From the NCBI GenBank assembly GCA_015680685.1, contig MNCI01004872.1, forward strand, positions 126,001-186,000: a stretch of DNA of 60,000 nucleotides, given 5' to 3'. How positions within the stretch are numbered: the stretch's first letter is position 1; every line of letters starts with the position of its first letter. Both the position numbers and the translations under genes were made by a program. Origin of the DNA: Gnetum montanum (Eukaryota; Streptophyta; Gnetopsida; Gnetales; Gnetaceae). Positions 1-12,085 of this stretch are shown here, one piece after another. Under the pieces are notes generated by a model. That model did not search any database. It had not been told where the DNA came from and saw nothing but the letters and a program-made list of their open reading frames with translations.

Positions 1-3000
1 CATTCCCAAGATCAATGTTGGAAAGGATGTCATCCTATTTACTATGGTCCAAGTAGGTGGATTCTAGATCATAGCAGCCATAGAATTCTTGCCTACAATA
101 ATGTTAATCTAAAGAGTAGGGAATTACTTCATTGTGAAAGTACTTTCAAAAAGCTGATAAGCACTCTCCGCCTAGATTTCCTAGATGAATAGCTCTCTCT
201 TACACTATTCAATCGACTCCTCCTTGAGCCACTTAAGGCAGGCCTCATGATCTACCTTGTACTATGTCTTGTGGGCCTTTTGTTTCTTACCTTACTCTAG
301 GTTCCAAGCATAGTGATCTTCACAATCCTTAACCTTCTAGGAGATGAGGTTCATATGCATTTGTTGTTTCATCATCTTCCATAAAATTGCTACTTTGTCA
401 CAAATGGTATGCTAGTAGTGGGTCCACATGATCTCCTAGGTCCATAATTCCCTTGAGTTAGGCACTTGATCTTTGTGATTTTGGAGATTTCTAATCATCT
501 CCTCCTACCATTGAGTCTTCTTCCTCAAGGCCAAAACTTCCTCCCATAGGGATTTGTTGGACCTCTCTAGCTCCCATGAAGTTTTTGCACATGACATTGC
601 TAGATCAATAGCAATCTCATACAACTTCAATGGTACACTAGATACATCAAAGGGAAGCTTAGGCAAGAAGTCAATCTTGATGTCTCAAGTGGGGTCCCAC
701 TCTATAGAAGGCACTACACAAGCATGAAATACAACCATAAAAATAATGTACAAACATAGCCTATAACATAGCCAAACAACTGAGGAATATAAAACAAAGT
801 CCTTACCTATCTTAGGTGTAACTTTTTGCAACTAGTTGATGATTTCCTTAGCCATCCCATGTGTGAACTCCACCTTTTCTAGTTTCTTCACCCATGGTTT
901 CACATGAAACTTAGGGACAAGGGTCTGAATTAGTAGCTTAGGAACTACTATAAGCATAACAATCATTGAAGGGTTAGAATGAAAGTGTTAATGCATAGGT
1001 ATACTAGGCTCCTCCATTTCTTCTTCTAGAATGATGATGGGGGATGTGGATGACACCACCTCACTAAACAAAGCTTCTATATCATTTATGTCTACCTTAG
1101 GTTATTGTAAGAGTGCCTCTTCTACATGCCTTTATTCTTCCTCTACGGCAACTTGGGCTACCAGGACCTGATGCTTATCTACAACCATAGCACATAGAAA
1201 ACCATTAGCATGTGAAACCATAATATAAGCATAAATCTAATAAAATATACAAGAATTAAATGAAGAATACTTGTGTGACTACCTATTATGATGGATTAAG
1301 CTTAAACTTAAGCTTCTTTGGGGTGGGTTGGTCTGATGTTGGTGGTGCTTCCTTCATGGATCCCTTAAGTTTCTCCCTAGCTATCCCTTCAGCCTCCCTA
1401 TATAATTGTTTGGCCTCTAGGATGCTTTTTGGAAACATGGGAGGCTCCTTATCATCTGTGATATTAAGGGACTCACACCTCATACCATTGAGATCCTTGG
1501 TGGTGATGGACAACATATCATCCATCCCCTCTAGTGGGTTTTGGACCTGCACTATAGGATAAATGTGCTTTATCCAAGGCTTAGAAAGTTGGCTTGGGTC
1601 ATAGGGAATCCATCGTCTATTTCTATACACCACCATAAACTCCATAGACTTCTTCAAGTAACTTGCAAAGAATGCAAAATATATGTGGATTATTGTAGAG
1701 TCATCTACACAAGGTTTTAGGATCTCCTCTTGAAGCCGAGTAGCCAAAGTAATCACCCAGTTGAACCTGGTGCAAGCCATCAAGACCTTCTTAAAGGTTC
1801 CTCCTTGTGCAATGTTGATCACCTTCTTTTATGATAATAGTTTGGGAAACACATGAGACCTGAATAAAGGATAGGATTCCTTTGCATCAAGGTTCATGAA
1901 GCCATCCATGGAAATTTCAAAGTGGCCCATGTTGGCACCAAGCAACGCCAAAACTTACTTATGATGGCCCGATTCCTTTACTATCCTAGTGGGAACCTTT
2001 ACCCCATTAGCGAGGACACCAAAAAAGTTGCAAAAGAAGTCCTCATCAATATCCATGTTAACCTTCATGCCCAAAATGATGGTGCTAAAATGAACAACCT
2101 TCTCATTAAATGATTTGATGATGTGTAGCATCTTTGCAGTAGAGATGGAAGGGATAGGTGCCACAAATACATCAAGCAAACTTACACATTGGATGTTTGG
2201 TTCAATGTACCTAGACACTTTTCCCCCTAGCCACTCATTTACTAGTATCACCTCACCAAATTTTAGGATGATGGTATCCTCCTAATGTGCTCCTAAAACT
2301 AGTATGATGCCATCAACAAAGGTGTAAGGTCCTACAAAGCAAAAAATCAAATAGTTAACATCAACATACACATGTCTACCAACTATTTAAAGTAATATAA
2401 TAGTAAGAGTTTTTATAACCATAAAAAATTAGAAGCTATAACCTTTATGTTTACCTTTCTTCTTCTTCTTCAATGTGGTTTGAGTGGAGGTCCTAGCTAC
2501 AAGGATCTGATTCATGAAGTTATTGGAGTCTACCCACTAGTTGTCTATCATTCCATCATCCTTACACTTCTTGTATACAAGGTTGAACCTTCTAGTGTAT
2601 GCATCAAAGTCCTCCTTTAACTATTGATACAAAATAGTTCTAATTTGGGGGCCCTTGGTGAATTCATCTAAGGTAGTTTGAGCCACTACCAAGGCTTGAT
2701 CATTAATGATCAACCCTTGATCATTGACTCGATACCTGTAAGAAGTTCATAAAATCAACAGAGTTAGAAATAGTAGCCAATAAAGTCATAAAAATACTAT
2801 AATAACTAAGCTTTTCCCCTATAGCTGATACATGATGCCAAGTGAGTTCTGGAACAATGTGTGGGCTCTATGTACTATTAAAGTATTGTTAGCATTGTAT
2901 TGGCTATACTCTAGCATCATCTAGATCTCCATAAGATAATATGGGCCTAATGGTGTTTGTTGTTCCCCCTTCTATCTTAGGGGACAAATTGTCACTAATA

Positions 3001-3260
3001 AACTTGATAATTAGGTTGTATTCCTAAGGCAAAAATGTCTCCACTATGGCCCTAGCCACATCCATAGACAAGTATGACCATAGCATCATACTAAAGTTAT
3101 GTAGAATGCAAGTAAGGAATTCCCTTACCCTAGGCCAAAACCATAGTGAAACCTTTCCCAATGGCATGTAAGGAAGAGGAGTATTATCCTTTGGGTGGCC
3201 AATGTAGCAAAAAATTCCCACCAACTTCACAATGATGAGTATGGGCTTCAAGTAGACCTT
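1..3260 (-). pseudogene. Unrecognised multi-exon protein gene, decayed
   Basis: The minus strand carries protein-like reading in five blocks: about 3260-2830, 2735-2455, 2331-1283, 1188-807 and 713 to the left edge. They are separated by short introns. Three have clean ends: 2454-2332 (GTAAAC to TTTGTAG), 1282-1189 and 806-714 (GTAAGG to TGTGTAG). The acceptor at 2736 (TTACAG) is clear but its donor is mutated. The longest open pieces are 2251-1955 and 1822-1286. The predicted protein has a hydrophilic Pro/Lys-rich stretch near 1300-1350 and a probable coiled coil at about 630-500. In-frame stops are mostly TAG or TAA where CAG or CAA would restore Gln. I do not recognise the family. Tat-lineage retrotransposons often carry extra, sometimes antisense, ORFs, so an element-borne gene is possible; a decayed host gene cannot be excluded. 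The gene probably continues past the left edge. Confidence 0.5.
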
Positions 3261-5519
3261 GCATGAAGCAAAGTGAAAAAAAAAAACAACGCATTATGAC
3301 CAATTAGAATTTCTTAACAAGTTTGGAAAAACATCCTAGTTGGGGATGAAAGTAGCCCTGTAAAAAAATCTAAGGTGTTTATTTAAGTTTGCTTAAGAAA
3401 TCCCACAAAAATAGTTATTACAACTTTTCATAGCCTTTTCCTTCATAGCCAAAATTAAGCTTTAATCTAAACCATGCATAAACTTAGAAGAAAAAAAAGC
3501 ATTAAAATTTAGAAAAAATAGCCATAGTAAAAGGCTTGCTAAAAATAGTAAAAGCCTTTAACAAATAAAAAACATAAGTTTTAGATATTTTATAATCCCT
3601 AAAAGCATGGAAATTGATAAGAAAAATATTTAAATATGTCATCTCCAAAGGGATAAAGTGCTATAACCAGAATTCTTCCTTGTTAATAGAACCATAACCA
3701 AAAGTTCATTAAAAATTCATGTAAGCTTCATTTTTAGTGATTCCACCATGGAAGAAATTTTGAAATCACAAGCTTTTCAACCATGACTATTATAACCAAA
3801 TGTACATAACCGTTGATACATGAAACATAGACAAATCTAGCAAAAATTGTAGCCATCAGAATTAACCCCTTTTGGCATAGTGTTGGTAAAAAGTTTACCA
3901 AAATTTCATTTGAGCTCCAAATGGAGGGATTCCACCACTAGTTGAAACCCTGAATCAATACTTACATACCCATACCTGATAAAAATTCAAAAATGTTTTT
4001 GTTTATGTAGAAAAAAATTCATCAATTTGGATAAAAATCTAAAAACTACACAAACACCCTTTCTGACATAGGTCTAATGAAATATTCATTAAACATTTAT
4101 TTTAAGTTTAATCAAAGTGATTCCACCTTTTTTGGGAACTTGAAGCTAATACCTACCTATCCATACCTAAAAAATTAGCAAAACCCCCTACTTATTTCTT
4201 AGAAAATATTTATGAACTTACACAAAAGTTTTAAAATGGCATGAAAAACCTAACTATATGACCTTAGGAAAATAGCCATAAATCCATTGTTATTAATCCA
4301 AATTAAATGAAAAAATAGAAATTGGAAAGCTTAAACATAGGGTTACAAACTCATAACATCAAATATTAAATATGTTACCTATTTTCTTAATAAAAAATAC
4401 ACAACATTGCTTACTATTTTTCATGCAAAAAGCTTAAAATTCATAAAGCCTAATTCAACATAGCCTTAAAAGAATTGCTAGAATAGCTAGAATAATTCAT
4501 AAAAATTAGAAAAAACACACAAAAAAATGGGGTATGATTTTATTAGAATTATATTTTTATGAAAATTAAAGCCTATATTTGACAAAAATGGTCCTATCCC
4601 TAAATTTTGGGAAAAAAGCATGAAAACAACAATCCTAATTTCAAAAATCAAATCTACCAAGGCCAAAACAATGAAATGACTATAAATCTATGTAGAAATA
4701 GTAAAAATAATAGGTGTAATTTCACCAAAATTTCATTTTATGTCCTCTATCAACATAGATCTAAGAAAAACATCTGCACACATGGCAAGAAAAATAGGAA
4801 AAATAGCTAGAAATGAAAGTAGAAATTGGTAGAACTATGTATATAAGAGCAACAAGGAATGAGGCTTGGATGGATATAGTCATAGGTAGTCCTTATAGGT
4901 ACCTTCCATGCTCATCTACTCTTTGAATATTTGGATTCCAACTCTTTCCTTCACATTTTTTGGATGCCATGGTAAGCTCAACACTGGGAGTAGCTAGAAT
5001 TTGTGAAAAACAAGAGTGAAACATTATGTGCAGGAAGGAATGGGTGCTTCCACACTAAAGATAGTTTGTCTCTACAACAAAAATATCTTCTGGAGCTCTT
5101 CACCAATGCACTATTTATGAAAAATGACAATTGTGATTAAAACTTATGAAATTTGACATTAAAAATACATCTAAACCTAAATGTCCATCTCTAAATCCTA
5201 GTTGCCTATGTAGTGCATCATAACTCAAAGTGCAATGGGGGGAAAGTCACTTCAATGCTAAGATTAGTGGAAAATATTTTCACTTTTAAAATTTTAAAAT
5301 TTTTAGGTTGTTCTCTTACTATACACCCTCACTCTTGGCCTAAAAATTGCATCAACATTGGGTTTTCATACCTTAAACACTTAGGAAAACAACCAAGCCT
5401 TAGCTCTCATGCTTCCATTCTGGGAATATCATACCTAGCATAGATACATGCATAAAATTTCTTTAAACCATTAAAATAAAACCTTTTCCATTTTTAATAA
5501 CCAAAACCTTCCTTTTTCA
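3261..5519. other. AT-rich non-coding DNA
   Basis: No reading frame, RNA gene or repeat boundary can be supported. Short open stretches such as 4607-4810 are Asn/Lys-rich translations of A-rich DNA and not credible genes. Confidence 0.6.
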
Positions 5520-7970
5520 ATCCGAGGCCCCCAAAAGGGGGTTGGACATCGAAAAAATTGGGTAACTTGGGTTTTCACATTGGGGAAATAGTTCCCAACA
5601 TGGAACAAAAGGGGGATAACATCCATTATTACCTCCTAGAATCCATCTAGCCCAAGTTTTACCTCAAAGTGGACCCCACATGATCTAGAACCCTTGACAA
5701 ACTTGAAACCTCATCAAACCTAGTTGAAATTAGTTGAAACCTTTGGATTTGGTATTTCTACACTAGGGGGAGGCTTCATCCATACTAAGCATCTCATCCC
5801 TTGTTTGGATGGGTGGGGAGAAGCCAAAATTGCTAAATTAACTACCTAGTAGCCATTTCTCAAAGCCCAATAACTCCTAGACCTTGCTGGAACGTTCTAG
5901 GGCTTTCAAATGCTTCAAACATAGTTAAATATTGTACAAAACTATAATCCCCCTCTTATTCACACTAAGGCCATCATATCCAACGTGAAATAAGGTGGGG
6001 GAGACTACATGAGGTACTTATAAGCCTCCAAACTATTGAATCTTGGCATCCAATAGTGACTGTCAACACCAGCAACCTCGAAAGCTAACATGCATGGTTA
6101 ATTAGGTGTTGAACCAGCCTAGATTTTTATTTCATGGTTCTTCCATTCTATGGAATACCTTTCCACACTACCCAACGTGGAAAATAGGAGGAAAAGGCTA
6201 GGAAGGTCAGTGGGGGATTTTAGAAACAAGAGAATAATAATAGATTGTCTTAGACTAACACCAAAACCTTCACAACCTTTATAGATGCTACTAGAATGCC
6301 AATAATTAATAAAAATCAAATCCCTAAGGTTCTTCCATGCTAAGGAGAATCTCATCCATGCTTATAATTCTAGTCTTAACATGGATGAAAAGGGGAAAGC
6401 CAAAATTGTTGAAGTTTTCCTGTAGTTTGACTTCTGGAAGCAACCCAAACTTTTTAGATGTCACTTGAAATGGCAAAAAAACATTCCCCTTAGGTTCTCC
6501 ATATGGAGGAGGACCCCATCCACACTGAGCATCCTAGCTCTAGTGTGTATGAAGGGGGAAAATCCTAAAAACCCTCTCATAGCCTTCAAAGTGACCAGAT
6601 TTTAACCCTAAACCCTAGTCTTCAATCCCAAAAACCTTGGAAGCACACATGCATAGTTGATTAATTTCAAAACTATTCTATATCTAATATTTGTGATTAT
6701 TCCATGTTGGAAATCATCTCCTCCACATTGGCCTACTTGGATACTAAGTGGGAACTCATTTGAAGCTCATAACCACCTCAAAACGACATCAAATAACCTT
6801 GCATGCACTTTAGAACCTTGTTAGCACCCTATGGAGTCTTCAAACCCCAAAAAATTGATATCAAATGGTCAAAAAGTGGTTCCCCCTAGTCTTCCACACT
6901 AAGCTACCTAGCCCTCTCATGGAAAAAGGTGGAAAAGCCCAAAAAATACTAAAGAACACTTAAAACTATCAAACTTTGCCTAAGAACCCTAGCTCTTAAC
7001 CTCGATAACTCTGGGAGCTAGCATGCATCATTAATTCTAACTTGATTTAGCCTGGATCTAGTATTCTTACATCATCCATGCTAAAGAGGATCCCCTCTAT
7101 GTTGGGTAGCATGGAAACAAGGGAAGAAACCTACTTTTCCACCTCTAGTGGCACGCGCACACTCCCAGAAGCCAAGGATCTACGTTGGAGAAGCCTAAGA
7201 CCTCATATCTTAAATTTTTACTCATTTAACCTCATTTTGACCTCCAAAATCCATTTCCCCTAATCTTCCACACTAGAGAAACATCCCCAATATGGAAGAA
7301 AGGGGGGGGGGGGGGGGGGGGGGGCGGGGGGTAAGATCTTAGATGCCCTCAATTGACCTCCAAACATGCCCAAAATTAGCTAGAAACTTATATAAACATG
7401 ATCTATAGTCCTAGGGGCTTATGAACATAGTCAATGTACTTATAAATGATCTTGAATCCACAAAACAAGTTTTCCCCCATTCTTCCACATTGGGGATATT
7501 ATGCTCAATCTTCCACACTAGGGATACTATGCTCAATGTGAAAGGAGGGGAAGCCATTTCAGCATGTTTTGATACCCAAAACTGACTTCAATGATCTCAA
7601 AATGAAGCTAGATGATACAAAAATTTTAGATATGGGTTCCCATTACCTTTTTGACCATGTTTGACCTTATTTGTCTTAGATTTTAGTTTTCCATGCTGAG
7701 CCCTCTCTCTTCCATGCTAGCCAATGTGAAAGCAAGGGGGTTAACCTCCAAAAGATACATTTTGGACTTTGTAGACCTTTAGAGTATCTAAGTATGATAG
7801 ATCTATCCCTTCTCTTCCTTGGGGAGGCCCCAATACCTTAATTTTGGATCTTCGGATGCTCCAAAATTCACTTTTCCTAGTTTCCATGTTGAGGATCCTT
7901 TCTTCCACACTAGCCAGCATGGAAACAAGGGAGGCCCAACGTGAAAGCATCAAAACTCTCAATTTTTAGG
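5520..7970. repeat. Dispersed inverted-motif repeat region
   Basis: A loose unit recurs about ten times, every 150-350 bases. It has TTCCACACTAGG or a close variant, then 10-30 bases, then CCAACGTGGAA or a variant, then an A/G-rich run such as AAGGGGG and often AAGCC. Examples start near 5761, 5958, 6162, 6516, 6893, 7267, 7488, 7508, 7710 and 7903. The two halves are imperfect inverse complements, so each unit could form a hairpin. Similar pieces recur at 12540-12700 and 13140-13240, on the other side of the Tat-type pol relic. This may be LTR or untranslated-region sequence of that element. No coding potential was seen. Confidence 0.5.
7302..7331. repeat. Long G homopolymer
   Basis: About 23 G, one C, then six G. 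It lies in the G-rich tail of one repeat unit. Its true length is uncertain because such runs sequence poorly. Confidence 0.8.
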
Positions 7971-8634
7971 TTCAAACAGCCCAAACTAATGCCCAAACTT
8001 ACCTAATAGCTTTGTAGCCTAAATCATGGCCTGATAAGGCCTAAAACTAGAAAAATATTTCTTTTTGACTTATATTAACCAAATTGCATCATATGTAGCC
8101 TTTTTCCCTAATTACATAGTGTTTCGACTTGTTTTTGGACTTGTGTTTCATCATTGACTTGGTTAACTTCCTTATGTCCTTTATATAGCCTTATATGTTT
8201 CTTATTTGCCTTATTATAGACTTATTTACCTTTTTTATCCTTTTATTAGTATCAAATAGTGGGGTTTAGCCTTCTCTGACCACCATTTGGCACCATGTGA
8301 CCATGATGTGCTATGGTCTTAAATTGGCATCCTGGTCTACCAAGGCCTAAAACTAGCAAAATCATGATCTTTGTTGATCATTTGTAGCATTATTTCTCAT
8401 AATTTCCTTTTCTTGACTTTTTTTTAAACTTATTTAACATCTATTACACTTTTTTTGCTTACTTTTACCCCATTGGTAGCCTTGAATAACATTGTTTGCA
8501 TCAAAATAGCACATATTAACATGGTTTTATAGCATTTAGCATTATTTATTCATCTTTACCTAGTTCCACTTAATGTGATTATGGTTGACATGCAAGGCCA
8601 AAGTATAAGTACCTAGGACCATATCATTTTACCT

Positions 8635-9830
8635 TTGAGCCTAAGTTGGCATCATAATGGTGTTGAATGGTACATTAATGTTGATTGCCTAGATCTTGAG
8701 ATTGAGAGTCTTGTTGACCATGTAGCCTCAATAGAGAAACCTCTAGAATGGCTTGAAAACATAGTAAAAACCCTTGATTTAGAGGCACGTGACATAATCA
8801 AATACTCTCTAGTTGAGGTTATTTCACCACACATAGTGATGAGGAGAAAACCCTTAAACTAAGTTCCTCACTAGAAACTCACTAGGCTCCAGACATAACC
8901 AAGGTCCTACAAGGTAACATTAAGGCCTTTTCCTAGTCATATGAGGATATGCAAATATTAGAACCATGTTTATTCTAGCACAGCATCATACTAGACCCTA
9001 GCATTAGACTGGTCAAGAAAAACGTGCACAAGATTAGACTTGATTTAGCCTTAATAGTTCACAATTAGATCTCAAAGCTCTACCAGGATGGTTTCATTAG
9101 GATTATTGAATATGTAGAATGGGTGTCCAACATAGTATTAGTCCCTAGGAAAAATAGGAGTATCTGTATTTGCATTGATTTTTGAGACCTAAATAAAGTA
9201 ACTATCAAGGATGACTTCCCTTTTCCTAGTATTGATCAACTTATTGATACTATGACCAAACATGCCTTGTTGTCCTTTATGGATGGGTTCTTAATATATA
9301 ACCAAATTAGGATCAACCTAAAGCACCAACTTAGCATAAAATTTATGAATCCTTGGGGTATATTTTGCTATACCATGATGCCCTTTGGCCTTAAGAATGT
9401 AGGAGCAACCTATCAACAACCCATGAAGTATATCTTTAGCGATTACATGTTATGTTTGCTCAAAGATTATGTAGATGATATAACCATTTAGTCCAAAATG
9501 GCCAGTGACCATGCTAATGACCTAGATCATTTTTTTAAATGATGCCTTAAGTATGAGCTTAGGCTTAATCCTAGGAAATGTATCTTCAGTGTCAAGACTA
9601 GTAAGATGCTTGGATTTGTGGTGTTTGAATCAAGGATACATATTAATCCTAATAAGGTTAAAGCTATATCCAAATTAGCAATACCTACAAACCTTAAGGA
9701 GCTTTAGGGATTACAAGTAGATTATAGTTTATTTGTAAGTTCATTTCTAGGCTTATAGATAAATTATAGTCCATGCAACACTTACTTAATAAAGGGGTTT
9801 ACTATGAGTGGATGGCTTAATGCCAAGAGG
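8635..9830 (+). pseudogene. Tat-lineage reverse transcriptase, decayed
   Basis: The reading runs from a linker (8635-8990, with a SYEDM-like piece near 8940) into the polymerase. Recognisable blocks are YVEWVSNIVLVPRK (about 9112-9153), LNKVTIKDDFPFPSIDQL (about 9190-9243), FMDGF (near 9280), the MPFGLKNVGATYQQ block (about 9379-9420) and the catalytic box YVDDI (near 9470). The last is intact at the two Asp residues. A stop replaces a residue just before LNK, and one follows the YVDD box. The enzyme copied element RNA into DNA in cytoplasmic particles; this copy cannot be functional. Wording of the blocks fits Tat elements better than chromoviruses. Confidence 0.85.
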
Positions 9831-10430
9831 CCTTTGAAAACCTTAAGCAAGAGTTGGCACAACTACTGATAGTTTATCCTTCGTAAGAGAGTAAACTAGT
9901 TTACATATACTTTGCCATCTTTGATGTGTTCATTGCCTCTCTACTCTATCAGAAACATGATGATGTAGTAGAGATGCTAGTATACTACCTTAGCCATGCA
10001 TTAGTTTCCCATGAGACCTAATACATTGAAGTGGAGAACTATTGTCTAGCATTAGTCTTCTCATTGAAGAAGTGGAGACACTACCTCTTTAGGAGCCAAG
10101 TCAATGTCATTTGCAAATATAATGTGCTTAGAGCCATAATGACTAACATTCACGAAAGTAGCCATACAGCCTAATGGAAATCCATAATAGTAGAGTTTGA
10201 CCTTCATTACATCTATAAATCCTTAAGTAAAGGTCAAACTATAGTCATACAACTCATAGTTTCACCTAATGATGAGCAAGCAACCATAGATCTTGAGTTC
10301 CTTGATGAGCATATTAACACTATTAGTCATGTACTAGAGGGTTATGAGGCAATCATGCACTTTAAGAGAGCTTCGATAGCCCATGGGGCTAGTGCTGCTA
10401 CCATCATAACATTTCTTTTTGGTGAAAATC
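9831..10430 (+). pseudogene. Tat-lineage RNase H, decayed
   Basis: Continues from the reverse transcriptase. The tell-tale stretch is LVYYLSHALVSHET followed by YIEVENYCLALVFSL and KKWRHYL (about 9980-10090), matching the RNase H region that ends in the conserved W-RHYL motif. Several TAG stops and frame changes occur. RNase H removes the RNA strand from the RNA:DNA hybrid during reverse transcription. It lies directly before a second RNase H, so it is the standard one of the pair. Confidence 0.75.
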
Positions 10431-10830
10431 TAACCCTTCCCCTATCATTTTGAGTTTTCATGTACCAAAAACATAGTAGAGTATGAGGGTTTGATCATAG
10501 GGATGATGTTAGCTTGTGACCTAGGAATCACGTGCTTAACTATCAAAGGTGATTTACAACTTGTGGTCAACCTTGTGACTAAGATCTATGTGTGTAAATC
10601 CAAACACTTACAACCATACTGTGACCTAGGGAAGAAATTGTTATAACAATTTACAAATGTTGATATTTAATACATACCCCAAAATGGAAATTCCATAGTG
10701 GATGCAATTGCAATGTTAGCTCTCAATGTTATGCTAGATGTGTTTCATAAGTTGTCCACCCTAATCATGGATTGTGCTACTTCCATCACATAGAATGCTA
10801 AGGATACATTTATGTATATCGCTCATACTA
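10431..10830 (+). pseudogene. Second (archaeal-type) RNase H, decayed
   Basis: Readable pieces are TKNIVEYEGLIIGMMLACDL (about 10465-10525), GDLQLVVNLVTKIYVCKSKHL and a run ending in NSIVDAIAMLAL. This is the N-EYEALI-G, GDSQLV and D-A-ALA pattern of the archaeal-type RNase H duplicated in Tat/Ogre elements. The Glu after the NIVEY core and the Asp of GD-Q are kept. The start of the domain is out of frame with the rest. The presence of this domain is the main reason for the Tat assignment. Confidence 0.75.
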
Positions 10831-10899
10831 CTCTTGCTAGGGAATGGTACGATGATATCAAATTTTACCTTATGCATGGAAAATCCTCACAAGGCTTGA

Positions 10900-12085
10900 A
10901 TATTGCACAAAAGGACATTGTACACAAGTGATTAAATCAGTATGTCATCATAGGTGATGACACATTATGTCAAGGATCCTATGATGGCATACTTCTAAAG
11001 TGCATAGGTAAACCTGAAGCCAGAATAGTCCTAGAGGAAATTCATGAGGGTGTTTGTGGAGGACATATAGGGTCAAGAGCTATTGTCACTAAGATTATAT
11101 AGTTAGGCTACTATTGGCCCCATATGAAAAATGACTACTTGCAGAAGGTTAAGCATTGTGATACATTCCAATGGTATAGTAACCTCATACATGTACCACA
11201 AACTAAGTGGCATACCATTTAAATAACAAGATCATTTCAACAATGAGGTTGGATATCATTGGACCCATAATGCCTAAGTCTTCCACAAGGCATAGCTTCA
11301 TCATCACCATGACATAATACATTACAAAGTGGGTTGAATCTATTTTCATAAGGAAGACTACATCTAAGAAGGTCTCCAAATTCATCCAAGATAACATTAT
11401 AGCCTATTTTGACATACCCATGACCATAGTTATGAATAATGGACTATAATTTAGTAGCTAGAAAACAAAAGATTTCTATCATGACCTAGGAATTAAGCAT
11501 TCTTTCTCATTGCCTTATTACCCTAAAGCCAATGGATAAGTAGAAGCAAGGAACAAGGCCATCATCAACTTTCTTAAGAAGATGCTCAACAATAGTAGGC
11601 GTAAATGGCACAAACAACTTGTTCATGCACTATGGGCCTACAGAACAACCTATTGCATGATAATTAGTGTAATTCCTTATAGCTTGGTTTATGGTTCTAA
11701 AGCTATTTTACATTTTGAATTGTAGGTGTCATCACTCTAAGTAGCCTTGACTAACTTCATCAATGATGAGCAGAATAAGGAGTTGTGGATAGTAATCCTA
11801 AACTCAATGGAGGAGCAATATATGCAAGTGCTTGCTCACATCAAATACTATCAAGAGAGGTAGAAGCAGCAAAATCACCATAACATAACCATGTGTAAGA
11901 TCAAGGTGGATGACCTAGTACTCAAAGCCATCCATGAGCATGCAGACAAATTCTTAGCCAACTAGGAAGGATCCTTCCTTGTTACTAGAGCCTACAAGAA
12001 TGGTGTATTTCGGATAGTTGACAGTGATGGGAAATGAGTTAGCCAATCTAGTCAATGATTCCTATCTAAATCCATACTATATGTA
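10900..12085 (+). pseudogene. Tat-lineage integrase, decayed
   Basis: A zinc-binding H2C2 domain is visible at about 11040-11170 (HEGVCGGHIGSRA, GYYWPHMK, VKHCDTFQ; the last Cys of the finger is changed). The core follows with RLDIIGPIMPKS (first Asp, near 11245), a degraded region around the second Asp (MNNGL, near 11435) and PYYPKANG then VEARNKAIINFLKKML (Glu, near 11545). The C-terminal part reads VDDLVLKAIHEH and EGSFLVTRAYKNGVFRIVD, the usual end module. Stops include TAA for the Gln after ANG. Integrase inserts the DNA copy into the nucleus genome; this copy is inactive. Confidence 0.8.

Larger units (their letters stand above)
8635..12085 (+). mobile_element. Ty3 element of the Tat lineage, pol remnant
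   Basis: The plus strand encodes, in order, the linker before reverse transcriptase, reverse transcriptase, RNase H, a second archaeal-type RNase H and integrase. That order, with two RNase H domains, defines the Tat (Ogre-like) lineage of non-chromodomain Ty3 elements in plants. Many stops and frame changes interrupt it, so it is dead. Gag and protease are not recognisable upstream. LTRs could not be delimited; the motif repeats at 5520-7970 and 12540-13240 may belong to its ends. CG sites are almost absent and many Gln codons read TAG or TAA. Confidence 0.85.

Noticed and set aside
1260-1562. 100-codon plus-strand open frame
   Set aside because: It lies opposite the longer minus-strand protein-like frame 1822-1286 and has no independent support.
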